Part shown: positions 30,708 through 40,343 of the stretch, in pieces
How the letters are laid out: every line of letters starts with the position of its first letter
How positions within the stretch are numbered: the stretch's first letter is position 1
NCBI RefSeq assembly: GCF_003719305.1
Contig: NZ_RARC01000034.1
Span: 1-64,000, forward strand
Source of the DNA: Mycolicibacterium stellerae
GTDB taxonomy: Bacteria > Actinomycetota > Actinomycetes > Mycobacteriales > Mycobacteriaceae
Direction: 5' to 3'
DNA: 64,000 nucleotides
The notes under the pieces: generated by a model
Database searches by the model: none
Told to the model about the DNA's origin: nothing
Seen by the model: the letters and a program-made list of their open reading frames with translations, nothing else
Made by a program: the position numbers and the translations under genes

Positions 30708-31586
30708 TTATGCCGCGCTTTCGCCCAATATCCGCGCGATAACTGGCCATTCGGCACCGGCTGCCAGCAGTGCTGCGCAGGTTCGCTCGACGATGACGTG
30801 CCGACGGAACCGCAGCATGTCTGCGCTGACCCTGATGATGATCCAGCCTCGCGCCGCGAGGTCGACGTGGCGGTCGATGTCGTGATTGCGACGACGCGGG
30901 TCCGTCCAGTGCTGCTCGCCGTCGTACTCGACGCCGACTTTGAATTCTCGATAGCCCATATCGATGCGCCACCTGCCGACCCGGATCTGAGTCTCCGGCT
31001 TCGGCAGGCAGGCATCGATGAGAACCAACCGTGTCCTCGTTTCTTGCGGTGACTCGGCACCGCCATCCATCAACTCGAGAACGTTGCGAAGCTGCCGCAG
31101 CCCGCGGACGCCCGGATGCCTGCCGAGGAGCGGATGAACAGCGGCGGGCATCAACCCGGTGGCGTTCGCGAGCGCGTCGGAGTACACGACGGCCATCGTT
31201 CGCCCGCGCCGACGTCCGAGGTCGAAGGCGGTGCGAGGCGGCGTTGTCACTGCGATACCGCTGATCACCTGGTGTTCGTCGTCGAACAATTCGTCTCGAT
31301 GGATGAGGATGCCCGCGACCGGCTTGCCGTTCTTGCGGTACACCTCTGCCGGCCTCTTCGCGTCGATCCATTGCGTACCGTGCAACGCTGCCGCTGAGAG
31401 GCCCGCCACCGTGGCCTGCCGCCCCGACCACATCCATGCCGCGACGGCTTTGTCGGCCGGCGTGAGCAGATGACCTTTCGGCGCGTACACGTTGCGGTAA
31501 ACACGCTCGTAGCCGCTCTTCAACGTGCGTGGGCTGACAGCGCCGCTGGCTATTGCTTCCGTCCCGACGAACGGACATGTCCTCAT
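30708..31586 (-). CDS. AbiEi-like/DUF559 protein
   Basis: A 292-residue protein: an N-terminal wing/antitoxin-like region (SPRTLKSGYERVYRNVYAPKG, WSGRQATVAGLSAAALHG) typical of AbiEi-type proteins, then a C-terminal DUF559 restriction-endonuclease-like domain (VGVEYDGEQHW...RDxD-like RNHDIDRHVDLAARGWIIIRV). Such fusions are frequent in mycobacteria and resemble Vsr-like nucleases. ATG 31586 is chosen over an upstream in-frame ATG at 31658 lacking family sequence. It sits convergent to sigG and divergent from pirin, an insertion relative to the M. tuberculosis order. Confidence 0.78.
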   Translation of the reverse strand: MRTCPFVGTEAIASGAVSPRTLKSGYERVYRNVYAPKGHLLTPADKAVAAWMWSGRQATVAGLSAAALHGTQWIDAKRPAEVYRKNGKPVAGILIHRDELFDDEHQVISGIAVTTPPRTAFDLGRRRGRTMAVVYSDALANATGLMPAAVHPLLGRHPGVRGLRQLRNVLELMDGGAESPQETRTRLVLIDACLPKPETQIRVGRWRIDMGYREFKVGVEYDGEQHWTDPRRRNHDIDRHVDLAARGWIIIRVSADMLRFRRHVIVERTCAALLAAGAEWPVIARILGESAA

Positions 31587-31683
31587 GGCGACATCGTCGT
31601 GCGCGTGAAGGACAGATTCGGCCGGCCCGGGGGCGATTGTCCACAGGCCCCGGCTCACCGAGTGCCACTCGAAAGCGGCTCGC

Positions 31684-31689
31684 TACCCT
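31684..31689 (+). promoter_or_regulatory. -10 element for leaderless pirin transcript
   Basis: TACCCT (TANNNT) ends 7 nt before the GTG start at 31697, the geometry of leaderless mycobacterial genes; no ribosome site fits upstream. Confidence 0.5.
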
Positions 31690-31696
31690 GGGGTGG

Positions 31697-32419
31697 GTGA
31701 CGTCTGTCGACATTCGCCGCGCCTCCGACCGCGGCACGAGCACGACGGAATGGCTCGACTCCAAGCATTCGTTCTCCTTCGCCGGCTATTACGACCCGGC
31801 GAACACCCACCACGGACTCCTGCTCGTCAACAACGACGACGTCGTCGCGCCGGGTGCCGGGTTCGACACCCATCCGCACCGCGACATGGAGATCGTCACC
31901 TGGGTGCTGCAGGGCGCGTTGGAGCACCGCGATTCGATGGGAAACACCGGCGTCATCTACCCCGGCCTTGCGCAGCGGATGTCGGCGGGGACGGGAATTC
32001 GGCACTCGGAGAAGAACGGATCTGTCAGCGAGCGTGTGCATTTCGTGCAGATGTGGGTGGTTCCCGACGAAGCGGGCGGGCAGCCCGGATACCAGCAGGC
32101 CGAGATCGACGACGGAGCACTCGCCGGCGGGCTGGTGACTATTGCGTCGGGCTTACACGACGATGCGGCCATCAGCATTCACAACAAGAATGCGGCGCTG
32201 CACGGTGCGCGCCTGCAGCCAGGAGACACCGTCGCCTTGCCGGACGCGCCGTTCCTGCACCTGTTCGTGCCCCGCGGCGACGTGACGCTCGAGGGCGCCG
32301 GAACGCTGCGTGAGGGCGACGCTGCCCGGTTCGCAGACGCGGGTGGTCAGCGGGTGACCGCGAGTGCGCCGAGCGAGATCCTCGTCTGGGAGATGCATGC
32401 GGATCTGGCCGCCTCGTAA
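31697..32419 (+). CDS. Pirin-family protein (Rv0181c ortholog)
   Basis: A 240-residue bicupin of the pirin family: GFDTHPHRDMEIVTWVLQG carries the metal-binding histidines, with GNTGVIYPGLAQRMSAGTGIRHSEKN following. Some bacterial pirins have quercetinase or redox-sensing roles. GTG 31697 appears leaderless. Its last 23 bp overlap the start of the sugar-dehydrogenase lipoprotein gene, so they form an operon. Confidence 0.88.
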   Translation: MTSVDIRRASDRGTSTTEWLDSKHSFSFAGYYDPANTHHGLLLVNNDDVVAPGAGFDTHPHRDMEIVTWVLQGALEHRDSMGNTGVIYPGLAQRMSAGTGIRHSEKNGSVSERVHFVQMWVVPDEAGGQPGYQQAEIDDGALAGGLVTIASGLHDDAAISIHNKNAALHGARLQPGDTVALPDAPFLHLFVPRGDVTLEGAGTLREGDAARFADAGGQRVTASAPSEILVWEMHADLAAS

Positions 32420-33704
32420 CGCGCTCCTCGTCGGGGCCGTCGTCGGCGTTTCCGTGCTGACTGGGTGTTCGTCGGAGTCACCTTCCCAGCAGTCATCCGC
32501 ACCCGCGTCACCGACATCGCCCGCGGCGCCAGGGTCGGCGAATCTGGTGTCCGCGTCGGTCGACGTTCCCGGCGACCTCACCCAGTCGCCGTTCGACGAG
32601 CCGCGGCAGGCGCTGATTCCCGACGGCTGGACGATCTCGGTGTGGGCCAGGATCCCGAAGGCGCGCCTTGAGACGTGGACACCGGACGGCGCGCTGCTGG
32701 TCTCGGCGCCCGCCAGCGGACAGATCCTGAAGCTGACGCCGAAAGCCGGTGCGGCGCCGGAACAGTCGACGTTGTTGGACGGTCTCGACCAGCCGCACGG
32801 GATGGCGTTCGCGGGTTCGGTGTTGTACATCGCCGAGAGCGACCAGATCGATGCGTACGACTACGTCAACGGCGCGGCGACCAACCCGCGGACCGTCGCC
32901 GCCGATCTTCCCGACGCGCGCAGCCCGGAACTGAACGGCGCCTACGCTCATGCGCTCAAGAGCGTCGCCGTTGGGCCTGACGGCGCGGTGTACTTCTCGA
33001 TCGGTTCGACCGGCAACATCTCGGCCGAGGACCGCGACGCCGATCCCCCGCGAGCGACGGTCATGCGGATACCGCCTGGCGGTGGTCCAGCCGAACCGTT
33101 CGCGACGGGAGTCCGCAACGGAACCGGCCTCGCCGTCGCACCCGACGGTTCGCTGTGGACGGCGGTGAACAACCGCGACAACGCGCCCGATCCGGACGGC
33201 AACGTCGACACCCAGTACGTCAACGAACATCCGCCGGAGGCGTTGGCGCGACTGACCCCGAACCGCGAATTGGGTTGGCCCTACTGCAATCCCGACGGCG
33301 GCCCGGCCGACTTGCCGTTCATCCGCGATATGTCGACGAACGAAGACGGGTCCCGCATGGACTGCGCTGCGCTGCCGCCCGTCGAGCAGAGTTTCGGCGC
33401 GCATTCGGCGCCGCTCGGGCTCGCGTTCACCACGGGCGTGCTGCCGCAGCCCTATGCGGCCGGCGCGCTGGTCGGCGTGCACGGCTCGTGGAACAGGCAA
33501 CCTCCGCGCGCACCCGAGGTGTCCTTCTTCCCTTGGCGCGACGGCACTCTCGGTGATCAGCAGACTCTCGTCGGCGGTTTCCAGGCCGACGACGGATCGC
33601 GATGGGGCCGACCGGTCGCGGCGGTGGTCGGACCGGACGGGGCGGTCTACATCAGTGACGACTACGCAGACGCCATCTATCGACTCGCCCCGCCGGGTCG
33701 TTAA
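32397..33704 (+). CDS. PQQ-dependent sugar (sorbosone-type) dehydrogenase lipoprotein
   Basis: A 435-residue lipoprotein (signal with VSVLTGC lipobox) followed by a six-bladed beta-propeller of the soluble glucose/sorbosone dehydrogenase type: GLDQPHGMAF, NGAYAHALKSVAVGPDGAVYFSIGS, GVRNGTGLAV, PNRELGWPYCNPDGG and AVVGPDGAVYISDDYADAIYRL. Members oxidise sugars with PQQ, though several mycobacterial ones may not bind it. ATG 32397 has GGGAG upstream and overlaps the pirin end. The enzyme would act at the outer face of the membrane. Confidence 0.85.
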   Translation: MRIWPPRNALLVGAVVGVSVLTGCSSESPSQQSSAPASPTSPAAPGSANLVSASVDVPGDLTQSPFDEPRQALIPDGWTISVWARIPKARLETWTPDGALLVSAPASGQILKLTPKAGAAPEQSTLLDGLDQPHGMAFAGSVLYIAESDQIDAYDYVNGAATNPRTVAADLPDARSPELNGAYAHALKSVAVGPDGAVYFSIGSTGNISAEDRDADPPRATVMRIPPGGGPAEPFATGVRNGTGLAVAPDGSLWTAVNNRDNAPDPDGNVDTQYVNEHPPEALARLTPNRELGWPYCNPDGGPADLPFIRDMSTNEDGSRMDCAALPPVEQSFGAHSAPLGLAFTTGVLPQPYAAGALVGVHGSWNRQPPRAPEVSFFPWRDGTLGDQQTLVGGFQADDGSRWGRPVAAVVGPDGAVYISDDYADAIYRLAPPGR

Positions 33705-33988
33705 CGGACCGTCGGTGTCTTGGTGCCGCGGCGCCCGGTGATGCCGATGTAGATCGCGATCAGCACGATCGCCACGATGATCCCGACGAGAAACGGGATG
33801 ATCTGCCATCCGCCGTTGGCGTTGTTGTAGCCGAGCTGGTAGGTCAGCCAGGCCCCGATGAACGAGCCGAGTGCGCCGAGTGCCACGGTCATGATCACGC
33901 CGATGTTCTGCTTGCCCGGCATGATGAGGCGCGCGAGCGCGCCGACGATCAAGCCCACCACCAATGCGCTGAGAATCGTTCCGATCAT
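33701..33988 (-). CDS. GlsB/YeaQ/YmgE-family small membrane protein
   Basis: A 95-residue protein with three hydrophobic segments and the family pattern GTILSALVVGLIVGALARLIMPG...GVIMTVALGALGSFIGAWL. These proteins, often called transglycosylase-associated, are stress-linked but their function is unknown. The ATG follows AAGGAGCAGAC. Its stop overlaps the convergent sugar-dehydrogenase stop by 3 nt. Confidence 0.85.
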   Translation of the reverse strand: MIGTILSALVVGLIVGALARLIMPGKQNIGVIMTVALGALGSFIGAWLTYQLGYNNANGGWQIIPFLVGIIVAIVLIAIYIGITGRRGTKTPTVR

Positions 33989-34094
33989 GTCTGCTCCTTA
34001 GATTGAGTCCCGCCCCCGTCGGGGTTACCCACTCCGCGGTGGAATCCACCCCGCGTCAGGCCGATACGCAATCGTGACGGCGCTGTTACTGAAG

Positions 34095-34122
34095 TTGACT
34101 GTGAGGTTGGTGTGATTAGAGT
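34095..34122 (+). promoter_or_regulatory. SigA-type promoter of the phosphodiester glycosidase gene
   Basis: TTGACT (34095-34100), a 16-bp spacer and TAGAGT (34117-34122). Both hexamers are close to the housekeeping consensus; the start codon follows 36 bp later. Confidence 0.55.
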
Positions 34123-34158
34123 TGTCTCGTTACCTGGACTTTTGCTAGAGAGGCAACC

Positions 34159-35235
34159 GTGCCGACACCAGCCGACATCTGCCGGCGCTTCGCGGCGTAC
34201 GCCGCTGCGTTGGTGCTGTGCGCTGCGCTGGCGGCGACGGCTGCGCCGGTTGCCAGGGCTGACGGGCGTACGTTGCTCGCGGGCGCGATCGCCAACACCA
34301 GGGGCTCCTATCTCGTCTACAACTTCGGCGACGGCCACCCGGCACCCCTGCTGAACGCAGGCGGCGGCTGGTACGAGATGAACAACGGCGGACACTTGAT
34401 GACGATCAAGAACGCCGCAGGCAGAATTCAGCCACGGCTGTTGGTCGACAGCCACCAGGGCTCCCAGGCTCGGTGCGAACGCGATGGCGGGGCGCGCACC
34501 GGTGAGGGGCTGTGGCAGGCGTCCGAAATCTATGCGCCGCTTCAGGCGTGGCAGGCGCTCGGCCAGCCGACGATCGCGATCAACGCCAACTTCTTCGACG
34601 TGCGCGGCCAGAAGGGCGGGTCGTGGCGCGACACCAAATGCAGTTCGCCCCTCGGCGCCTACGTCGACAACACCCGCGGGCAGGGCCGGGCCAACGCGGC
34701 CGTCACGGGCACTGTCGCCTACGCGGGCAAGCAGGGATTGTCGGGCGGCAATGAACATTGGTCGTCGCTTGCCACCATGATCCTGCCGGTCGGCGGACAG
34801 CCCTACGTCGTTATGCCCAACGGCCCCAACGACTATGACTCCGCGTCACCGGTGATCCAGAAGCTGCTCGACCAGAACGCGCGCTTCGTAGCGGTCGCGG
34901 GTATCGGCCTGCTCGCGCCGGGCGACACCGGCCAACTCAACGACGGCGGACCGAGCGCAGCACGAACGGCGATCGCCTACAACCGCACAAGCGATCAGCT
35001 GTACGTCTTCCAGGGCGGAAGCTATACACCGGATCAGATTCAGGACCTGTTCCGCGGGCTCGGCTCCGACACCGCTGTGCTGCTCGACGGCGGTGGCTCG
35101 TCGGCCATCGTGCTGCGCCGTGACACCGGAGGCATGTGGAGCGGCGCCGGTGTTCCCAAGGGCAGCTGCGATACCCAGCAGGTCCTCTGCGATTCGCGTG
35201 AGCGCGCGCTGCCGAGCTGGCTCGCCTTCGCCTGA
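34159..35235 (+). CDS. Secreted phosphodiester glycosidase (NAGPA/DUF2233-type)
   Basis: A 358-residue secreted protein: Sec signal (AAYAAALVLCAALAATAAPVARA) then a NAGPA-like domain with AINANFFD, GPSAARTAIAYN, and LDGGGSSAIVLR, the typical conserved glycine/aspartate segments. Family members remove sugar-linked phosphodiesters, such as the GlcNAc cap on mannose-6-phosphate in animals or bacterial envelope glycans. GTG 34159 follows AGAGAGGCAACC. It is 5 bp before the esterase gene; the two probably share a transcript. Confidence 0.85.
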   Translation: MPTPADICRRFAAYAAALVLCAALAATAAPVARADGRTLLAGAIANTRGSYLVYNFGDGHPAPLLNAGGGWYEMNNGGHLMTIKNAAGRIQPRLLVDSHQGSQARCERDGGARTGEGLWQASEIYAPLQAWQALGQPTIAINANFFDVRGQKGGSWRDTKCSSPLGAYVDNTRGQGRANAAVTGTVAYAGKQGLSGGNEHWSSLATMILPVGGQPYVVMPNGPNDYDSASPVIQKLLDQNARFVAVAGIGLLAPGDTGQLNDGGPSAARTAIAYNRTSDQLYVFQGGSYTPDQIQDLFRGLGSDTAVLLDGGGSSAIVLRRDTGGMWSGAGVPKGSCDTQQVLCDSRERALPSWLAFA

Positions 35236-35240
35236 CGACA

Positions 35241-36086
35241 ATGCACGGGTTGACGCGCCGCACGGTCTTGCGGCTGGGCGCGGGACTCGCCGGTGCGTGC
35301 GCATTGGACCCCTTGTGGCAGTTGGGCATCGCGACGGCGTCGGGCGCGCCGGGAGACAAACCGTCGCCGTCGTCGGCCAAGACGTTGCCGACGTATTCAA
35401 CCGGCTCGTTCGTGTCAAGAGCACGCGGCGGCGTCGAGACGAATTGGGCGATCGCCCGACCACCCGGTCAGTACGGGCGGTTACGCCCGGTGATCGCGCT
35501 GCACGGTCGCGACATGACCGCGGACGGCGTGATGGGCATGGGCGTCGAAGCGGGGCTCGCGCAGCTGGCCAGGGCGGGTTATCCGCCGTTCGCGGTTGTC
35601 GCCGTCGACGGCGGAAACGGTTGGTGGCACAGGCGGATCACCGGTGAGGACTCCGGGGCGATGGTGCTCAACGAACTGCTTCCGATGCTGCCTTCGCAGG
35701 GGCTTGACATATCCCGGGTGAGCTTCATCGGATGGTCGATGGGCGGCTACGGCTCGTTACTGCTCGGAGGTGCCCTCGGGCCCAGGCGGACGGCCGCGAT
35801 CTGCGCGGTCGCGCCCGCGCTGTTCACCGACTACAGCTTGGCGCTACAAGAGGGCGCGTTCGACGGTCCGGCGGATTGGTTCGCGTATTCGATATACGGC
35901 ACCCCGGCGCTCTCCGAGATTCCGTTGCGCATCGACTGCGGAGCCGAGGACCGGTTCTACGACGCCACCAAACAGTTCGTCGCGTCGCTGCGCAGGCCCC
36001 CGTCCGGGGTGTCGTTCATCGGCGGGCACGACGTCGACGCGTGGCGTGCGAAGTTGCCCCGAGAATTGGCCTGGTTGGCGACCTAG
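35241..36086 (+). CDS. Exported esterase, Tat-type signal
   Basis: A 281-residue alpha/beta hydrolase of the esterase D/antigen-85-like fold: the N-terminus LTRRTVLRLGAGLAGA has twin arginines and a hydrophobic core, so export by Tat is likely; GWSMGGYGS is the nucleophile elbow, CGAEDRFYDAT the acid region and GGHDVDAW the catalytic His. ATG 35241 is 5 bp after the glycosidase stop. Its substrate is probably an acylated envelope lipid or glycan. Confidence 0.85.
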   Translation: MHGLTRRTVLRLGAGLAGACALDPLWQLGIATASGAPGDKPSPSSAKTLPTYSTGSFVSRARGGVETNWAIARPPGQYGRLRPVIALHGRDMTADGVMGMGVEAGLAQLARAGYPPFAVVAVDGGNGWWHRRITGEDSGAMVLNELLPMLPSQGLDISRVSFIGWSMGGYGSLLLGGALGPRRTAAICAVAPALFTDYSLALQEGAFDGPADWFAYSIYGTPALSEIPLRIDCGAEDRFYDATKQFVASLRRPPSGVSFIGGHDVDAWRAKLPRELAWLAT

Positions 36087-36136
36087 CGCGTTGATCCCCG
36101 GATACGCCTGGGTCCCGTGAGACGATCGTTGCTCGA

Positions 36137-38305
36137 GTGAACAGAGTTGCGACTGCGCCCCGCCCTGCCTCCCGACGCGGTTCTCCTGCGGGCGGGCGGA
36201 CCGCTCTGCCGCAGGAGCAGTTCCGGTCGGACATCGAGGGCCTGCGGGCGGTCGCCGTCATCGCCGTCGTGGCCTTCCATGCCGGTGTTCCAGGAGTCGG
36301 GGGCGGATTCATCGGGGTCGACGTGTTCTTCGTCGTCTCCGGATTCCTGATCACGGGCCTGCTGTGGCGCGAAGCGTCGACCACCGGAACTGTCGGGCTG
36401 GCCAAGTTCTACGGGGCGCGGGCACGGCGGCTGCTGCCTGCGGCGGTCACGGTTCTCATTGCGACGTGTGCCGCGGCGGCCGTTTTGTTGCCGCCGCTGC
36501 AGGCGCGCAGCGTCATCGGTGACGGCATCGCGAGCGCGCTGTATGCCGGCAACTACCGGTTCGCGATCCAGGGCACCGACTATCTGGCATCGGATGTGCC
36601 GCCGTCGCCGCTGCAGCATTACTGGTCGCTGGGCGTCGAGGAGCAGTTCTATCTGCTGTGGCCCGCGTTGATCATCGGCACCGGTTGGCTTCTGGCGCGG
36701 GCGGCCCGTCGTCGCACCAGCGGCGGCACGTCGCGTTCAGCGGCGCCGTACGTCGTGGTGCTCGCGGTACTGGCCGCGGCGTCGTTCATGATCTCGTTGG
36801 CGTGGACCGAAGACTGGCCGTCGTGGGCGTTCTTCTCGCTGCCGACACGTGCGTGGGAGTTGGCGGTCGGCGGATTGGTGGCGCTGACGGCTGGGGCTTG
36901 GCGGCACCTGCCGGGCCCGTCGGCCGCGGTGGTCGGTTGGGGCGGGTTGGCGCTCATCGTCGTCACGTGCACGCAGATCGCTGAAGGGTCTCCATACCCG
37001 GGCACGACGGCGCTGCTGCCGGTGCTGGGGACGGCGCTGATCATCGGCGCCGGCTGTGCGACACCGGATCTGGGTGTCGGTCGGTTCCTGTCGAAGCCGA
37101 CGATGCGATCGATCGGTCGGCTGTCGTACTCGTGGTACCTATGGCACTGGCCGGTATTGCTGCTCGGGCCTGCACTACTCGGTCGGCCGTTGGGCCTCGC
37201 GGGCGATTTGGCGATGGTGGTGGTGTCGTTCGGCCTTGCGGTCGCGACGTTGCACCTGATCGAGAACCGCGTGAGGTTCGCGCCGTCACTGAAAGACTCG
37301 CCGCATCGGAGCCTCGCGGCGGGCGGGGCGCTGACGGCCCTCGCGGTTGCGGCGTGCTTGGTGCTGCTGATGCTGCGGCCCGTTCCTGTCGGCCAGGGCA
37401 TGGCGGGGGCGCCTGTCGCAGTCGGTCCGGCCGCGCCATCGGCTGCGGCTCCCCCGCCGGTGTCGGTGCGCGATCAGGTGTTGGCAGCGGTCGCGAAGTC
37501 GTCAGAGCCTGGTCCGGTGCCGGCGAATCTGACGCCGGCACTGAACGCGATCGCGAAACCCGAGGTGTTCGTCAACGGATGTGTGCTGTCGTGGCGCGAC
37601 GTCGCGCAGCCGGACTGCGTCTCAGGTGATGCAGGGGCGCCGACGACGGTTGCGCTGGTCGGCGATTCGCACGCGGCGATGTGGCAGCCAGCCTTGGACC
37701 CGGTTGCACGGGAACGGCATTGGCGTCTAGAGACGATGAGCAAGGTGCTATGTCCATTTCTGGATCTGCCGATAAACAGCCCGTACCTCGGCCGCAAGTT
37801 CACGGAGTGTGAGCAGTGGCGCGGTTCGGTGATGGCACGGCTGTTCAAGGAGAAGCCGCAAGTCGTCGTGCTCGACATGTCACGCCGGTACGGCGCGGAC
37901 TTCGGGTTCACCAGCTACGACCAGGCGTGGCAGGACAGGTTGACGCTTGTAGTGCAGACGCTCCGCCGAACGGGGGCAAAGGTTTTGGTGGTGAGCCAGG
38001 TGCCCGATCCGCACGAGACGGTGCCGACATGCGTGTCGGCGCACATGGACAACGGGTCCGCGTGTGCGCCCTCGCGGGCGGACGGGCTCAACGACGGCGG
38101 CATTGCAGCGGAGGCGGCGGCGACGGCGGCGGGCGGCGGTCAGTACGTGGAGCTGTCCGAGCTGTTCTGCACGGCCGAGGTCTGCCCGGTCATCGTCGGC
38201 AACACGTTGGTGTTCCGCGACGACAACCACATCACGACCGACTACGCCCAGGTGCTCGCGCCTCTGCTCACGGAGAGCGTCGAACGGGCCCTGGTGCGAA
38301 ACTAG
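36137..38305 (+). CDS. OafA-type membrane acyltransferase with SGNH domain
   Basis: A 722-residue protein with an acyltransferase-3 domain (about ten helices; EGLRAVAVIAVVAFHAGVPG with the conserved His, DVFFVVSGFLITG, HYWSLGVEEQFYLLWP) followed by a periplasmic SGNH/hydrolase-like domain from about 480 (VALVGDSHAAMW with the catalytic Ser, and DDNHITTDYA with the Asp/His pair). These fusions O-acylate cell-surface sugars. GTG 36137 is the start. It lies 50 bp after the esterase gene, and ends 10 bp before a convergent gene. Confidence 0.92.
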   Translation: MNRVATAPRPASRRGSPAGGRTALPQEQFRSDIEGLRAVAVIAVVAFHAGVPGVGGGFIGVDVFFVVSGFLITGLLWREASTTGTVGLAKFYGARARRLLPAAVTVLIATCAAAAVLLPPLQARSVIGDGIASALYAGNYRFAIQGTDYLASDVPPSPLQHYWSLGVEEQFYLLWPALIIGTGWLLARAARRRTSGGTSRSAAPYVVVLAVLAAASFMISLAWTEDWPSWAFFSLPTRAWELAVGGLVALTAGAWRHLPGPSAAVVGWGGLALIVVTCTQIAEGSPYPGTTALLPVLGTALIIGAGCATPDLGVGRFLSKPTMRSIGRLSYSWYLWHWPVLLLGPALLGRPLGLAGDLAMVVVSFGLAVATLHLIENRVRFAPSLKDSPHRSLAAGGALTALAVAACLVLLMLRPVPVGQGMAGAPVAVGPAAPSAAAPPPVSVRDQVLAAVAKSSEPGPVPANLTPALNAIAKPEVFVNGCVLSWRDVAQPDCVSGDAGAPTTVALVGDSHAAMWQPALDPVARERHWRLETMSKVLCPFLDLPINSPYLGRKFTECEQWRGSVMARLFKEKPQVVVLDMSRRYGADFGFTSYDQAWQDRLTLVVQTLRRTGAKVLVVSQVPDPHETVPTCVSAHMDNGSACAPSRADGLNDGGIAAEAAATAAGGGQYVELSELFCTAEVCPVIVGNTLVFRDDNHITTDYAQVLAPLLTESVERALVRN

Positions 38306-38315
38306 GGCCCGGCCG

Positions 38316-40343
38316 TTAGCTTCCGGTGCTGCTCGTCGCCTTCTTGGCGGCGTCGGTCACCTTGTTCGCGGTGTCGCTGACCGCATTCTTCACGCTGCTT
38401 ACCGTGTCGTTGATCGCCTTCTGACCGCTGGATGCGATCGAGTTCAGCTGTGACTGTGCGGATTTGACCGCCGCCTCGGTCTTTGCCTTCGCATTGTTGG
38501 CGGTCGACTGGATCTGCGAGGTGGCGTTGGTCAGCGTGTCGCTGAGCTGAGCGCTCACATTCGTGAGGTCGGTGGCCTTCGTCGTAATCGCGGGTTCGGT
38601 TTCGGCTTCGGTGGCGTCGACCTTGGCAGTGGATGCAGTCGATGACATGGTGGTTGCGGATTGATCGCCTCCCGTTGCATCCGCGACCGAACCGGTGAGC
38701 TGCTCGAACCCACTTGCCAGGCCATTCGCCCACGAGCCGACGTTGTCGTCGAGTACGGACTGGAACTGCTGGCCGACCGGCTTGGCCGTCGCGTTCCACA
38801 CGGAAGTCCCTGCCGCTTCGCCCGTGGAGAACACACCGCCCAATCCGATGAGGGATGCGACGTCGGTGGTCTGCGTGGGGGTGTTCAAAACGGCGTTCAA
38901 GACGTCCGCGCCAATGAGACCGTCCGAGGATTCCTGGCCCACCGGTTCGCCGATCTGGATAGACGGCACCAGGCCGACACCGAACAGGGACGGCAGGGTG
39001 ACGCCGACTCCGGTTGTCCCAAAGTTGAACGAGCCCATCGAGTACTCGATCGGAATGACAGTGCCGCCGACGTTCAATAGCAGGACCGATTGCCCGCTGT
39101 TGTAGTTGACGCCGTTGGTGCCGACGTACCACGCCTGCAACGTGTTTGTGTTCGTCACGGTGGTCGACAGCAAGGGAATGTCGAGGGTCTGCACGGTCGT
39201 GCCGGCAAGAGACGTCACCCCTGTCGCGGTCGGGAAGAGCACACTCGCGCCGACGACTCCGTAGGAAGCCAGGTCCAGCGGCAGCTCCACTCCCGCGGCA
39301 TAGATCGGGATGGCGATGACGGTGTCGGAGTTTAGGTCGACGAGGCTGTCGTCGATGCCGAGCTCCGTGAGCAGATTGGAGAGGTCATCGCCCGTGAGGC
39401 TGCTGAGCGGACCGATGGCGATGGTCGGCATCGCGGCCAGGAAACCGACCGATCCGTCCAGCGGGAGGTCGTAGCTGCCGGACGCCGCGGGGATCCACAC
39501 GGTGACATCGGGTGTGGAGACGACGTCGAGTGCGCCCAGAATGTCATCCAGGCTTCCCAGGCCGGAGCCTAGCCCCAGCTCGCCAAGCAGGCCGCCCAGA
39601 TCGGTGTCAGCGCCGAGCAGGGCAGTGAGACTGCCGACCAACTCCGACACGCTCAGCTCGTCCAAGTTGACATAGGTGTTGCCGATGGACGTCGTTTCGT
39701 CGAGGCCGAGCCAGCTCCATGTCGTGGTGAGCGAGCTCGTATTGGCCGTGAGGCCCAGCAGCTCGGAGAGGTCGATGTCGTCGGTGAGGCCGAGGCTGTT
39801 CAGGGCGTCGACCAGCTCGCTGAGGCCGCCCAGGGTGCCGTCGAGCGCGCCGAGGTACTCGAGCACCGTCGCCAGTGAGTCCGCTGCCCCGGTATCGACG
39901 CCAAGCCCGGCGAGGATCCCCGCCAGGACTGTCGCGGCCGCCTCGTCAGAAATTCCGGGCACCGCTTCTACGTTCGTCCCGTCCGCCAATGCCTCGGACA
40001 ACGCGTCGAGAATGCCGGAGAGGGTGGTGAGGTCGTCGTAGTCGTACTCCGAGTCGAAGCTGGGGAGCAGCCCGCCAGATGCTGACGAGATCGGGTCCCA
40101 GAATGATTCGAACCCTTCACCGATATTGCCCTGGGCGATGATGATGTTGTCCAGGCTCTTGGACATGTCCTCGATCAGCTGGATGTAATCGATGTCCGCG
40201 GCGAGCATGACGTCGCGCCAAGTCAAGGCCTTGTCGGGCGAGGGTGGTGCCATACCGACCGTCAGTGCGGCGGTGGTAGCGGTAACGGCGGTCACTGCGG
40301 CGAACTTCTTGGTCCTCTTCTTCATCTTCCGATGCTTGGACAT
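38316..40343 (-). CDS. Large secreted protein, paralog of the 40.8-42.8 kb gene
   Basis: A 675-residue protein: short basic N-terminus (MSKHRKMKKRTKKFAAVTA) and a hydrophobic core consistent with a signal peptide, then a long Leu/Gly/Ser/Asp-rich body with many LGLGSGLG/LTDDIDLSEL-like turns, and a helical Ala/Lys/Thr C-terminus (about 600-675) likely to form a coiled coil. I do not recognise a domain. ATG 40343 is chosen for its signal sequence; an upstream ATG would add 41 odd residues. Its promoter has a CRP-type site. Confidence 0.75.
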   Translation of the reverse strand: MSKHRKMKKRTKKFAAVTAVTATTAALTVGMAPPSPDKALTWRDVMLAADIDYIQLIEDMSKSLDNIIIAQGNIGEGFESFWDPISSASGGLLPSFDSEYDYDDLTTLSGILDALSEALADGTNVEAVPGISDEAAATVLAGILAGLGVDTGAADSLATVLEYLGALDGTLGGLSELVDALNSLGLTDDIDLSELLGLTANTSSLTTTWSWLGLDETTSIGNTYVNLDELSVSELVGSLTALLGADTDLGGLLGELGLGSGLGSLDDILGALDVVSTPDVTVWIPAASGSYDLPLDGSVGFLAAMPTIAIGPLSSLTGDDLSNLLTELGIDDSLVDLNSDTVIAIPIYAAGVELPLDLASYGVVGASVLFPTATGVTSLAGTTVQTLDIPLLSTTVTNTNTLQAWYVGTNGVNYNSGQSVLLLNVGGTVIPIEYSMGSFNFGTTGVGVTLPSLFGVGLVPSIQIGEPVGQESSDGLIGADVLNAVLNTPTQTTDVASLIGLGGVFSTGEAAGTSVWNATAKPVGQQFQSVLDDNVGSWANGLASGFEQLTGSVADATGGDQSATTMSSTASTAKVDATEAETEPAITTKATDLTNVSAQLSDTLTNATSQIQSTANNAKAKTEAAVKSAQSQLNSIASSGQKAINDTVSSVKNAVSDTANKVTDAAKKATSSTGS